A stretch of 60,862 bases of DNA from Acidobacteriaceae bacterium (GTDB lineage Bacteria > Acidobacteriota > Terriglobia > Terriglobales > Acidobacteriaceae). The notes below the pieces were generated by a model. That model searched no databases. It had not been told where the DNA came from and saw only the letters and a program-made list of their open reading frames with translations. Both the position numbers and the translations under genes were made by a program. The stretch covers positions 1 through 60,862 of the forward strand of contig JABFXN010000134.1 in assembly GCA_013361705.1 (NCBI GenBank). Reading direction: 5' to 3'. Positions 47,271 to 56,600 of this stretch are shown piece by piece (positions within the stretch are counted from its first letter, which is position 1; each line of letters opens with the position of its first letter).

Positions 47271-47323
47271 GATGCATCGCTCCGGCATAGCCTCGCACTT
47301 GCACCATTTCTTGTGCTGGAATG

Positions 47324-47369
47324 TTCGTACGAAGTTTTTCGTTGACACATACGAACGAGTTCGTATAAC
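47324..47369 (+). promoter_or_regulatory. Promoter and double operator of the blaI-like gene
   Basis: TTGACA (47342-47347) and TATAAC (47364-47369) are 16 bp apart. The spacer is almost filled by the inverted repeat TACGAAC-GA-GTTCGTA (47350-47365). A second perfect palindrome, TTCGTACGAA (47324-47333), lies just upstream. Both contain the half-site TTCGTA. Placement inside the promoter is exactly what is expected of a BlaI-type operator. Transcription should start within a few bases of the ATG. Confidence 0.75.
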
Positions 47370-47378
47370 GTTCCTCCC

Positions 47379-47762
47379 ATGATGAAGAACAGGGAGACAC
47401 CCAAACCGACCGAAGGCGAGCTTGAATTGCTGACGATTCTCTGGAATCGTGGTCAGGCCACAGTTCGCGAGATCTTCGAGGACGTGAATGCGCAGCGTCC
47501 TGTGGTCTACACTGGCGTGCTGAAGCTGATGCAGATCATGACCGAGAAGGGTCTGGTCACGCGCGACGAGAGCGAGCGTGCTCACGTCTACCGCGCAGCG
47601 ATCAAGCGTGAGGATGCGCAGCGCCGTTTTATGCGGGAGCTGAGCCAGCGCTTCTTCGCCGGAAGCGCGGCACAGCTCGCACTGCACGCACTGGAGATGG
47701 AACAGGCCAGTGAAGAAGAGCTCGACGAAATTCGCAAACTTCTAAAGCGCCGTAAGAAATAG
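47379..47762 (+). CDS. BlaI/MecI/CopY-family transcriptional repressor
   Basis: This 127-residue protein is a winged-helix repressor with the BlaI pattern: EGELELLTILWNRGQATVREIFEDV, TGVLKLMQIMTEKGLVTRDE and a Lys/Arg-rich end. BlaI proteins dimerise on short palindromes and are cleaved after signalling by an M56 partner. It is followed 28 nt later by that partner gene. Two palindromes lie in its promoter. ATG codons at 47379 and 47382 both fit. There is no ribosome-binding site because the mRNA is probably leaderless. Confidence 0.9.
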   Translation: MMKNRETPKPTEGELELLTILWNRGQATVREIFEDVNAQRPVVYTGVLKLMQIMTEKGLVTRDESERAHVYRAAIKREDAQRRFMRELSQRFFAGSAAQLALHALEMEQASEEELDEIRKLLKRRKK

Positions 47763-47790
47763 CACAGAGCAACGGCGAAAGGGGCGACCG

Positions 47791-50043
47791 ATGAGATTTT
47801 TCGACAACGGAACCATGGTGGCGCTGGGCTGGACCCTGCTGCACTTCTGCTGGCAGGGAACGGCGATTGCGATGTTTTACAGCATTGCCGACCGCCTGAC
47901 GCATAAGGCCGGAGCAAACACGCGTTATCTGATTGCACTTGTTGCTACGCTGCTGATGCCGCTGGCCGCCATCGCAACCTATGTCGACCAGTCAAGGCTG
48001 GTGGTCCACATCTCGCACGACGGGCAGACCGTGGCCGCATCGCAGCTTGGAGCGTTTCACGAAGCAATTGTGAAGGAGATTCCAGTTGCTGCGCCGGTCG
48101 TCCAGGAGAGCGAGCTATGGATCGCCTGGAACGCCGACCGCATTCTGCCGTGGATCGACGGTATCTGGATCGGCGGTGTACTGTTGCTCGCCCTGCGCGC
48201 CGCCGGTGGATGGTGGCAGTTGGAGCTGGTGCGGCGGCGTGCCACCGGGCTGGTTCCGGCTGAACTACAGCGTACCTTCCAGCGCATCAACCGGCAGCTT
48301 CGCACAGGCCGGAACGTCGCCCTGCGCTTCTCCGATGAGGTGCTGTCTCCGCTGGCAATGGGAGTGTGGCGTACCGCTGTGATTCTGCCGGCAAGCATTT
48401 TGACTCAGCTTGAGCCGGAGGAGCTTGAGTCGGTGCTGGCGCATGAGTTGGCCCACATCCGCCGGTGGGACTACGCTGCAAACCTGCTGCAGACTGCCAT
48501 TGAGAGCCTCCTCTTCTTCCATCCGGCGGTGTGGTGGATCAGCCGCCGCGCGCGTGATCTGCGCGAGGTGTGCTGCGACGCCGTAGCGGCGCAGACCTGT
48601 GCGGATCCGGTGGTCTATGCCCAGGCACTGCTGCGCCTGGAAGAACAACGTACCGAGCGGTTGCGGCTTGCCGTAGCGCTCAACAACGGACACACGCCGC
48701 TACTCGGCAGGGTGAAACAGATTTTGGGAGAGGGTCGACAGATGGAGTCAGGAATGAAGAGTGGAGTACAGGCCGCAGTGGCTGGAGCCGTGGTGGTGGG
48801 ACTGATGTTGGCTCCTAAGATGGCGCAGGGACTGAAGCAACAGGCGAAGATCGTGCCGATTCCGGCGCCTCTGATGGCTGAGAATATCGCCGCGCCGCAG
48901 GCGCAGCCTGCGCCAGCTCTGGCCCCCGCCGCTGCTGAACAACAGCGTCCAGCACCGCTTGCCCAGCCGAATTCTGATTCGGTCGCGTCACCGATGGCAA
49001 ATCCGGAACCCGAGCCGTTGGCAAACGTTACCCCGGAAGTTAACCCTTCGATTCAGGTTGCAGTGGCTCCGGCCGTCAATGTCGTGGTTGCCGCGAATGT
49101 CGCTCCGGTCATCTCTGCGTCTCGTAGAGCCATGTACCAGGACGCCGCTAAGGGCGGTGCCGCCTATCTGCAGCAGATGAAGGACGCGGGCTATCCGCTG
49201 GACCTGGATAAGGACCTCGACCAGATCATCTCGATGCGTTCGGTCGGCGTGACGCCGGAATACGCCAAGAAGATGGCGGAAGCCGGCTACGGCACTCCTT
49301 CACTGCATGATCTGGTAAGCCTGAAGTCGGTTGGCGTTACGCCGGAGTATGCCAAGCTAGTCGCGGAGTCGGGTTACGGCAAGCCAACGCTGCACGATCT
49401 GGTCGGCATGAAGTCTGTGGGTGTGACACCGGAGTATGCAAAGTCCATCTCGCAACTTGGAATCGGCACCCCGAACCTGCATGATCTCGTGGCGCTGAAG
49501 TCGATGGGGGTTTCACCGGAGTATGTCGCCGAGCTGAAGAACTCCGGCATCGCACCTGCTTCGCTGCACGACGTCATCTCAGAGAAGAGTCTCGGCATCA
49601 CCGGCGACTATGCCAAGCAGATTGCTGGTATGGGCTATGGTTCGCCCACCGTGCATGATCTGGTTGCATTGAAGTCCATGGGTATTACGCCGGAGTACGC
49701 CGCAGGATTGAAGAGCTCGGGGATCCCGGTTCAGAACCTGCATGATCTGGTTTCCATCAAGTCCGTTGGCGTGACTCCGGAGTACGCCAAGAGCATGGCG
49801 GCGGCCGGCTTCACCGACTTGGATGCCCACCAACTGGTCTCACTCAAGGCTCAGGGTGTGACGCCGGAGTACACGCGCTGGGTGAAGCAGACCTTCCCCA
49901 ATGCGGATATGAAGACGATCCGGGAGGCTGCCAACTTCCATATCGATGAGGCCTTTATCGCCAAGGCCAAGTCGCACGGCTTCAACAACACCTCGCTGGA
50001 CAAGCTGGTGAAGCTGAAGATCAGCGGTCTGCTCGAAGACTAA
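47791..50043 (+). CDS. M56 (BlaR1-like) zinc protease with periplasmic repeat array
   Basis: This 750-residue protein has an N-terminal four-helix membrane part with the zinc motif HELAH at residues 218-222 (HELAHIRRWDY), as in BlaR1/MecR1, then a Pro/Ala-rich linker (about residues 355-440). Instead of a penicillin-binding sensor domain, it has eight tandem 29-residue repeats from about residue 479, of the form L-V-x-x-K-S-x-G-(V/I)-T-P-E-Y, and a C-terminal cap (FHIDEAFIAKAKSHGF). The repeats are on the periplasmic side if topology follows BlaR1. It is paired with the upstream BlaI-type repressor. The ligand sensed is unknown. Confidence 0.85.
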   Translation: MRFFDNGTMVALGWTLLHFCWQGTAIAMFYSIADRLTHKAGANTRYLIALVATLLMPLAAIATYVDQSRLVVHISHDGQTVAASQLGAFHEAIVKEIPVAAPVVQESELWIAWNADRILPWIDGIWIGGVLLLALRAAGGWWQLELVRRRATGLVPAELQRTFQRINRQLRTGRNVALRFSDEVLSPLAMGVWRTAVILPASILTQLEPEELESVLAHELAHIRRWDYAANLLQTAIESLLFFHPAVWWISRRARDLREVCCDAVAAQTCADPVVYAQALLRLEEQRTERLRLAVALNNGHTPLLGRVKQILGEGRQMESGMKSGVQAAVAGAVVVGLMLAPKMAQGLKQQAKIVPIPAPLMAENIAAPQAQPAPALAPAAAEQQRPAPLAQPNSDSVASPMANPEPEPLANVTPEVNPSIQVAVAPAVNVVVAANVAPVISASRRAMYQDAAKGGAAYLQQMKDAGYPLDLDKDLDQIISMRSVGVTPEYAKKMAEAGYGTPSLHDLVSLKSVGVTPEYAKLVAESGYGKPTLHDLVGMKSVGVTPEYAKSISQLGIGTPNLHDLVALKSMGVSPEYVAELKNSGIAPASLHDVISEKSLGITGDYAKQIAGMGYGSPTVHDLVALKSMGITPEYAAGLKSSGIPVQNLHDLVSIKSVGVTPEYAKSMAAAGFTDLDAHQLVSLKAQGVTPEYTRWVKQTFPNADMKTIREAANFHIDEAFIAKAKSHGFNNTSLDKLVKLKISGLLED
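49210..49905 (+). repeat. 87-bp tandem repeats coding the sensor array
   Basis: Eight in-frame 87-bp units encode the 29-residue repeats of the M56 protein. The phase is exact: the GGC of the repeated GV(T)PEY unit falls at 49246 and then 49333. Units are diverged at the DNA level, so the array is old rather than freshly expanded. Confidence 0.75.
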
Positions 50044-50044
50044 A

Positions 50045-50155
50045 GGAGATTTTCCTTGAGGGCGTAGTCAAGAGCTTCCATATCTATGGACGTTTTCCTC
50101 AATGAAAACGCCGCAGCACGCCCTTTCTGGGATGCCCAGTAACAGGGAAAACTCT
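50045..50155. repeat. Family D element (about 110 bp), copy 2
   Basis: The ends GGAGATTTTCC (50045-50055) and CAGGGAAAACTCT (50143-50155) and the internal hairpin CGTTTTC (50091-50097)/GAAAACG (50104-50110) match copy 1 at 35895-36005 in reverse orientation, with moderate divergence. It lies between the M56 gene and the secreted repeat protein, starting 2 bases after the stop codon. Confidence 0.65.
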
Positions 50156-50166
50156 AAGGAGACAAC

Positions 50167-50934
50167 ATGAAGACGCTTACACTCACGCTCCTCATCCTGG
50201 GGCTGGCGGCGGCGCACGCCCAAACACGGACCGGTGTGTGCATGCTTTCAGCTTCGGAGAAGCATCCTGAACAGGTCTCGCTTTTGATCAACCGAACAGA
50301 CTGTGAGGGCGACGGCAGTTGCGGCACCTCGAACTCCAGCATGGGCTGGGAGCGCTGGGGCATCACACGTGATCTCCTGACCCAGGAAGGCACACAGGTA
50401 GATGCTCGTCTGCATGCAGATGCAGGAGAGATGCGGTGCAATGGTGTCGTGCATGACGGCATGCTCGCGGGCCGCTATACGTTTACCCCTAACGTGGACT
50501 ACGCGCGTCAGGTGCGTTCCCTTGGTCTGGAGGGAGAGATTCCCGACAAGCGCCTGGAAGGTTTTGCGATGCTGGACGTTTCCATAGCGTGGATTAAACA
50601 GATACAGGCCACCGGCGTCACCAACCTTACTGCGAACCACCTGATGGGGCTGCGGGCTCTGCACGTCGACCCTGAGTACATTCGTGCCATCGCCGCTGAA
50701 GGCTATCCGGAGTTACGCGCGAACAAGTTGACGGAGATGAAGGCCGTCGGCGTCACGCCGGAGCGCATTCGCGAGATCAAATCGATGGGGCTTAATCCCA
50801 ACGACAGGGAGTTGATTGAGATGTGTGTCTTCCATATCGATAAGCCGTTCATCGAGAAGATGAAAGCAAGGGGATTGAAAGACCTTACGGTTGCCAAGCT
50901 CGTGAAGATCAAGACCTTCAAGCTGGATGAGTAA
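50167..50934 (+). CDS. Secreted protein sharing the M56 sensor repeats
   Basis: This 255-residue protein has a signal peptide (MKTLTLTLLILGLAAAHAQ) and a Cys-containing N-terminal domain (residues 20-130, unknown). Diverged repeats of the same type as in the M56 protein follow (LHVDPEYIRAIAAEGY, VGVTPERIREIKSMGL). Its end (FHIDKPFIEKMKARGLKDLTVAKLVKIK) matches the M56 protein end (FHIDEAFIAKAKSHGFNNTSLDKLVKLK). Although a family D element lies between, the spacing fits one operon. It may bind the M56 sensor or act as its antagonist or co-sensor; this is inference. Confidence 0.75.
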   Translation: MKTLTLTLLILGLAAAHAQTRTGVCMLSASEKHPEQVSLLINRTDCEGDGSCGTSNSSMGWERWGITRDLLTQEGTQVDARLHADAGEMRCNGVVHDGMLAGRYTFTPNVDYARQVRSLGLEGEIPDKRLEGFAMLDVSIAWIKQIQATGVTNLTANHLMGLRALHVDPEYIRAIAAEGYPELRANKLTEMKAVGVTPERIREIKSMGLNPNDRELIEMCVFHIDKPFIEKMKARGLKDLTVAKLVKIKTFKLDE

Positions 50935-50942
50935 GGTGGGAG

Positions 50943-50961
50943 CCGTGGCTTCAGGCCACGG
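50943..50961 (+). terminator. Hairpin after the M56-system operon
   Basis: CCGTGGC (50943-50949) pairs with GCCACGG (50955-50961) around TTCAG, 9 nt after the stop codon, followed by TTAATCC. This is a likely terminator, though the U-tract is weak. Confidence 0.55.
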
Positions 50962-51181
50962 TTAATCCAAAGAGATTGGTTCTTGTCATAAATGTTGTCA
51001 TCCTGAACGGAGTGAAGGACCTGCTTCTTCAACGCTTCGGATGGCAAAGCTCTTCATGATCCATGTCATGAACATTAGATTCAGACACCAGGTGTATCCT
51101 TCGCGTTCAGAGCGGAATTATAGAGCGGGCCTTCAGCGCTTACACTGTTCGGTCGCCATACGCGGCGCGAAGGAAAAAATT

Positions 51182-51206
51182 GGGCTTCAGCTTTTGGCTG
51201 AAGCCC
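51182..51206. terminator. Strong hairpin in the gene-free region
   Basis: GGGCTTCAGC (51182-51191) pairs perfectly with GCTGAAGCCC (51197-51206) around TTTTG. It is 110 nt before the end of the minus-strand GNAT gene and could stop transcription from either side. GGGCTTCAGC-type hairpins are dispersed elements in related genomes. Confidence 0.5.
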
Positions 51207-51315
51207 CCTCAGGAAGGTTCGGGTAAAGGAGCAGTCATTCTCCTCTGCCCTTAACCCCGGCGAACAAGTTCACCGGGATGCCGGTCACCTTGGTGTAACT
51301 CCTGCAAAATTTGAT

Positions 51316-51831
51316 TTAGAAGACCAGCTCCATGTGCACGTCTGCGCGTGCATAGGGTGATGTCTTCACTCGCTCGGGTGGAAGATGACGGAAGCCGACA
51401 GTCTCGTAGAGATGCACCGCGTTCTCCAGCTTCGCGTTGCTCTCGAGAAAGAGCTTCTTCGCCTTCAGTACATCGCGCGCATAACCCACGGTCGCGGTCA
51501 GCAGTCTGCGGCCCATGCCGCGTCCCTGCCAGGAGTCATCGATGGCCATCTTCGCCAGCTCGAAGCTACGCGCTTCCTGCATGGGTACAAGAGCTACGCA
51601 CCCAAAGACAGCTCCATCCTCTTCCACGCATAGAATCTGTCCGCCTGGTTTCAGGATGTGCGTGTGTGGATCGTCCAGCGTCTCGTAGTCGTGTTCTTCC
51701 ATCGTGAAGTGTTTGCTGATCCAGTTCTCGTTCAGAGAGCGGAAGGCATCTTCGTCTCCAGGTTGGAAGGTACGGATGGTTACTCGCCCGCTTTCGACGG
51801 GGAGATCGGCCAGCAGCAAAGCGCCCTGCAT
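51316..51831 (-). CDS. GNAT-family N-acetyltransferase
   Basis: This 171-residue protein has an acetyltransferase fold with the acetyl-CoA loop DDSWQGRGMGRRLL and motif B (LFLESNAKLENAVHLYETVGF). The start opens MQGALLLADLPVESGRVTIRTFQPGDEDAFR. The substrate is unknown. It is divergent from the LysR gene over 85 bp, the arrangement in which a LysR regulator usually controls the divergent neighbour. Confidence 0.85.
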   Translation of the reverse strand: MQGALLLADLPVESGRVTIRTFQPGDEDAFRSLNENWISKHFTMEEHDYETLDDPHTHILKPGGQILCVEEDGAVFGCVALVPMQEARSFELAKMAIDDSWQGRGMGRRLLTATVGYARDVLKAKKLFLESNAKLENAVHLYETVGFRHLPPERVKTSPYARADVHMELVF

Positions 51832-51884
51832 GGGGTCACCTCCAGTACGTCTGAGTCTTTCGCCCCACGTGCGATATGTCCAAT

Positions 51885-51907
51885 ATCCTGTTTATCCACA
51901 TTAGGAT
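51885..51907. promoter_or_regulatory. Candidate LysR box between gnat and lysR
   Basis: ATCCT (51885-51889) and AGGAT (51903-51907) are inverted with a 13-bp spacer in the 85-bp divergent gap. This is similar in size to T-N11-A LysR boxes. The repeat is short, so it could be chance. Confidence 0.35.
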
Positions 51908-51916
51908 GTTAAAGAT

Positions 51917-52816
51917 ATGGATATCGAGCTGCGTCATCTGCGTTACTTCGTTGCCGTCGCGGACGAACTCCACTTCGGACGCGCCGCACGTCGCCTGCAT
52001 CTCGCCCAGCCTCCGCTCTCACAGCAGATTCGCAAGCTTGAGGAGATCCTTGGCTGCCAGCTCTTTCTACGGACATCACGGGCAGTTCGCCTGACTGCCG
52101 CCGGCGAGGCTTTTCTGGAACGCGCACGCCGGACGCTAAGCAATGTGCAGGATGACATGCAGGAGGCTCGCAGTATCGGCCGCGGCGAGCAGGGTTTACT
52201 GCGCGTGGGTTTCATCAGCTCAGCCATGCTTACCGTCGTGCCTCGTACCTTCGGTACATATCGCCGCCGCTTTCCCAAGGTGCAGCTTCAGCTCTTCGAG
52301 AGCTACACGGCATCGGTGATGCGGTCTCTTACGAGCGGAGAGATCGACGTGGGTATTCTGCGCGATGGCGGCCCTGCCAACGGCCTGCATGTGGAGCCGT
52401 TGCTCAGCGAGCCCTATGTTGCGGTGCTTCCAAAGCGGCATCCACTCGCCGCCAGCAATAGCATCTCGGCCGCTGCGCTGCGCGATGAGCCGTTTGTCTT
52501 TCACGCTCCGTCAGCGGGAACGCGGGCGTTTGAAAAGCCGATGTCCATCTTCGAGGAGCACGGCTTCCGGCCACAGATTGTGCAGGAGGCGCCGCAGTGG
52601 CTGACACTGCTGCGTCTGGTGGGTGCAGGGCTTGGGGTTACAGTCGCGCCCGCGTGCGTCGAGAAGATTGTGCTGAACGATGTGGTATGTGTGCGCCTGC
52701 GGGGAGTCAAGGCGCGCAGCGATCTCGAACTGGCGTATCGCGAAGGCGAACATCGAGCGATTGTTAAGGGATTTGCGGAGATTCTGAGAAGCGGAGTTGG
52801 GAGAGTTAAAAGTTGA
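51917..52816 (+). CDS. LysR-family transcriptional regulator
   Basis: This 299-residue protein has an N-terminal winged helix (DELHFGRAARRLHLAQPPLSQQIRKLEE) and a periplasmic-binding-like effector domain (LRVGFISSAMLTVVPRTF, EIDVGILRDGG). It is closest in style to CatR/BenM regulators. It is likely to act on the divergent acetyltransferase gene. Its last residues (RVKS) and its TGA stop are encoded by a family A repeat, so the original C-terminus has been replaced or extended. Confidence 0.85.
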   Translation: MDIELRHLRYFVAVADELHFGRAARRLHLAQPPLSQQIRKLEEILGCQLFLRTSRAVRLTAAGEAFLERARRTLSNVQDDMQEARSIGRGEQGLLRVGFISSAMLTVVPRTFGTYRRRFPKVQLQLFESYTASVMRSLTSGEIDVGILRDGGPANGLHVEPLLSEPYVAVLPKRHPLAASNSISAAALRDEPFVFHAPSAGTRAFEKPMSIFEEHGFRPQIVQEAPQWLTLLRLVGAGLGVTVAPACVEKIVLNDVVCVRLRGVKARSDLELAYREGEHRAIVKGFAEILRSGVGRVKS

Positions 52817-52839
52817 AGGTTAAAAGTTGAAAGTTGAAG
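52805..52839. repeat. Family A end, solo copy at the LysR stop
   Basis: GTTAAAAGTTGAAGGTT followed by a second GTTGAAAGTTGAAG (to 52839) has the same sequence as the arms of copies 1 and 2, without a matching right arm. A family C repeat in reverse orientation follows at 52888-52913, and YceH ends at 52921. Confidence 0.55.
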
Positions 52840-52920
52840 ACGTACGGTATGGGGAGGGGTGGATGCCGTGCCCCATCGCCACGTTTGAAAAGCAGATCCC
52901 TACGGGATGACAAATAAAAG

Positions 52921-53526
52921 TCAGTTCTGTTTTGTCTCCAGTTCGGCGACGCGGGCTTCGAGGGCGGCGATACGGGCTTCCAGCTCTTCCAGGCGGCTGG
53001 GTGAAGATGCTTTGACAGGAGCAGCCACTTCACTGGTCTCCGGCATCCCACACAACAGATGTGCGTACCGGGCTTCCCTGGCTCCCGGTTGGCGGGGCAG
53101 CAGGACAGCGAGAGGTGTCTCTCGTTCTACCATGCGGGTCAGCGTGCTTTGCACGGCCGCCAGATCATCGAAGGTGTACATGCGATCGGCGCGTGTACGC
53201 AGTTCTCCCGGAGTCTGGGGTCCGCGCAGCAGCAGTAGACACAAAACAGCGGTCTCGTCGCGTCGCAGGTTCAGCACTGTGCGTACGCGGTGTTCAAACT
53301 TAAGCACGCGGCTGTCGTGCACCGTGGAGGTGTAACCGATGTCTTCCAGATGGCGAAGTGAGGAACGCACCTCTTCTTCACTGAGCTCCATGACCGGTTC
53401 GCGCGACGACTTCTGGTTACACGCGGCGATCAATGCATTCAGAGACAGGGGATAGTACTCCGGGGTGTTGATCTCTTTCTCGATCAACGCACCGAGCACG
53501 CGCGCTTCCATGGCAGAGAGTTCCAT
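52921..53526 (-). CDS. yceH: YceH-family (DUF480) protein
   Basis: This 201-residue protein has the YceH pattern: MELSAMEARVLGALIEKEINTPEYYPLSLNALIAACNQKSSREPVM, two winged-helix domains, and a coiled-coil end (LEELEARIAALEARVAELE). Its function is unsettled. The start at 53526 is chosen because the family begins there; in-frame ATGs at 53532 and further upstream are possible. The divergent cyclase gene starts only about 80 bp away. Confidence 0.85.
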   Translation of the reverse strand: MELSAMEARVLGALIEKEINTPEYYPLSLNALIAACNQKSSREPVMELSEEEVRSSLRHLEDIGYTSTVHDSRVLKFEHRVRTVLNLRRDETAVLCLLLLRGPQTPGELRTRADRMYTFDDLAAVQSTLTRMVERETPLAVLLPRQPGAREARYAHLLCGMPETSEVAAPVKASSPSRLEELEARIAALEARVAELETKQN

Positions 53527-53608
53527 ATGCATCAGCATAGTCCGCCGTGACAAAAAGCCTGGGGCAGATACCTCGGGGCATGATATTTTTCCCTTTGGAC
53601 GAGGAGTC

Positions 53609-56600
53609 GTGACGCGGCGGTCGTTAGTGAAAGCGGAGTGGTGGGTTCTCCGTCCGGCGCTATGGTTTCTTGCGCTGGCCGGGATTTTTTATTGTGGAGC
53701 GAGAGCCGACGCACAGACTGGTCCGGCTGCCGGATTGGATGGGGATAAGCTTCAGGCTATCTCCGAGATGAACTTTAATGTGATGACCATGAAGCAGGGT
53801 CTGCCTCATGACTCTGTCTATGGCTTCGCGCAGGACACCACGGGCTATGTCTGGATCGCCAGCTTTGGCGGGCTCTCCCGGTTCGACGGTTATCAGATCT
53901 ATAACTACACGCACGACGCCCATGATCCGGGATCTCTGCCGGATAACAATGTGCGGGTGCTGCTGCCGCGGCCTGATGGCGGCCTGTACGTCGGTACGGG
54001 AAGCGCGGGTCTAAGCATCTATCAGCCGGCGACGGATAGCTTTGTCATTCCGGCGAAGACCCCTTCCGTGCTGCGGAAGGCGCGTGTCTTCTGTATGGCT
54101 GATGATGGAGAGGGCGGCGTCTGGATTGGTACACAGAACGGATTCGCCCATTATCACGACAATACGGGCCAATTCGATCTCTACGGTGGACTTACGGGCA
54201 AGCCAGTCACCGGGAGAATGCCATCCGGCGGTATCTTCGCGCTGCTGCAGGATAAGGATCGCAATCTCTGGGTGGGGTCCGGTACCGGACTCTACATGCT
54301 GGGGAAAGGGGTTGGGGAATTTCAGTTCTTCGCCGGCGACGACAAGCTGGGACAGAGGCCCTCTGTCTGGTCAATCTTCCAGGACCATGTCGGCGGAATC
54401 TGGGTAGGAACAGACACCACGGGGATCGGGACGGTCGATCGAAAATCAGGGACGCTGCATGGATATCCCGGGCTTGCCGGAGAGGGATCGTCGGTCGGTC
54501 CTCACACGGTGCGTGCCTTTCTGGAGATGCAGCCAGGCCTGTTGTGGTTTGCGACCTATGGTGGCGGTCTGTTCTCGCTTGATACAGCCACAGGGCAAAC
54601 GTTGCATTGGGCTAAGGACCCGACCGCATCGGCGCCTCTGAGCAATGACTTCATTCGCGGCATGATTCGTGACCGCTCCGGGGTGGTGTGGCTGGGGACC
54701 GACAGCGGTCTATCTTCCATCACCGTGAATGGGCGAGGTATCTTCAACATCCGCAGCTCGCCGTTGAGGCCGGACCGTCTGTTTGGTTCGGAGGTGCGCA
54801 GTGTCGGCGCCGGGTATGGACGTGTTTGGGTTGGCTTCGACCAGGGCGGATTTGCAGAGATTGACCGGGATGGAAGCATCCATCGTATTCAGCCTGCGCC
54901 GGGAGTGAGCGGGGACCAGATCTCTCACCGCGAGGTGCTGGCGATCAAGGCAGTGGATGAGAAGACAGTAGTCGCCGGAGGCATTGGCCTGTACCTGATC
55001 GATGTGGCGACGCGGACCTATCGTCCCGTCGACGATGTCTTCCTTCGCAAGCAGATCGTGAATGCGTTGCTGGTCGATGGCGATGACGTGTGGGCGGGAA
55101 GCTATAACGGTCTGGCGCGCTACAACCGCCGGACCAGACAACTGAAGGTCTTCGCCCACGATCAGAGCAATGCCGCCAGCATCTCGGACGATTATGTCCG
55201 CGATATGTTGAAGGACTCTCATGGGCGGTTGTGGGTGACAACCCGGCTGGGCCTGGATCTCTTCGATCCCGCGACCGAGAGCTTTCGTCATGTACGTCAT
55301 GACAAAAACGATCCGGCTTCGATCGCGACCGATAATATCCAGCCGATTGCGGAAGACCCTCAGGGCCGTCTCTGGATCGGTTCCATCGGCGCCGGCGTTC
55401 AGGTGATGGATGAGTTCAAACCAGATGGGAAGGCGCGCTTCCGCGCCATCGACCACGACCACAGCAACCTGCCGGACGACATCATCCTCGTCATCCGGCG
55501 CGGTCTCGATGGAACGATGTGGATCAATACGCCGCGTGGGCTTGCCGCCGTGGATCCAAAGAGCTTTGCCGTACGGCGGTACGGGACGCCGGATGGCTTG
55601 CAGGCGACGGCGCAGAACCTGTTCAGCTCCGCCATGCTGGATGATGGAACCATTCTCTTTCCGGGGAACTCCTCGGTGGTCATCGTCCGGCCGCAGAAGC
55701 TCCACCCGTGGACCTTTGCGGCACCGCTGGTAGCAACCGAGGTGACGGTGCAGGGGGTGGCGCAGTCGCCGGTGCTACTGGCACGCCAGGCAAGTGCAGG
55801 GCAGCTGAGCTTTCCGTCCCATCGCGGTTTTGAGGTGAACTTTGCCCTGCTGGATTACACCTCCCCCGACGACACGCTTTACTCTTATCAACTGGAAGGC
55901 TTCGACGATAGCTGGAGCGTGCCAAGCATCAGCCGCCGTTCCGCCACGTACACTAACCTCCCAGGCGGCCAGTATGTCTTCCACATCCGTGCCGTCAGCC
56001 GCAATGGCGCGGGGCCCTCGCAGGAGATCAGCTTTCCCATTCACATCCGCAATGGTGTGACAGAGACGCTGTGGTTCCAGATCCTGCTGATCCTGCTGAC
56101 GATTGGTGTCGTGTTGTTGCTGGTCCGCATCCGGCTTGCTTATATGGCTCGCCGCCAGCGGGAATTGGAGGCCGTGATCGCGACGCGAACCAGTGAGCTG
56201 GAGTCGAGCCGCCAGGAACTGATCCGCGTCAATGAGCGACTGGCGCGGATTGCACTACATGATGAGCTGACCGGAACACTGAACCGCCGCGGCTTCTTTG
56301 AGCGTGCTTCTTTGGAGGTTTCGCGTTCCCACCGGTCGGGCCGCGGCTACAGTCTGCTGTTGGCCGATCTTGATAATTTCAAGCAGACCAACGACACCAT
56401 GGGTCACAGCGCCGGCGATGCTACATTGCGAGCCATCGCCACCATGTTTGCGTCTTCCATTCGCACCTCGGATATCCTCAGCCGTTACGGGGGAGAGGAG
56501 TTCATTCTCCTGCTGCCGGAGACCGAGGAAAGCCAGGCGCTCCAAATGGCAGAGCGGCTTCGCCAGATGGTAGAGGCGGCCCCGATCGAATACGCTGGGA

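Larger units (their letters stand above)
50935..51315. other. Gene-free region of 381 bp with hairpins and a family C repeat
   Basis: No convincing gene is seen. It contains the hairpin at 50943-50961, a family C repeat at 50995-51030 (TTGTCATCCTGAACGG then GGACCTGCTTCTT), the hairpin at 51182-51206, and the inverted pair AGGAG...CTCCT near 51229-51246. Confidence 0.5.

Noticed and set aside
49210-49905. CRISPR array
   Set aside because: The 87-bp repeats are in-frame coding repeats with diverged units and no spacers of constant size.
47379-50043. Beta-lactam resistance regulator pair (blaI-blaR1)
   Set aside because: The sensor domain of BlaR1 is missing and no beta-lactamase gene is adjacent; the repeats indicate another signal.
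53465-53608. Upstream extension of the cyclase start
   Set aside because: The extra residues overlap the 5' end of yceH and have no signal-peptide character; the later GTG opens a proper signal segment.
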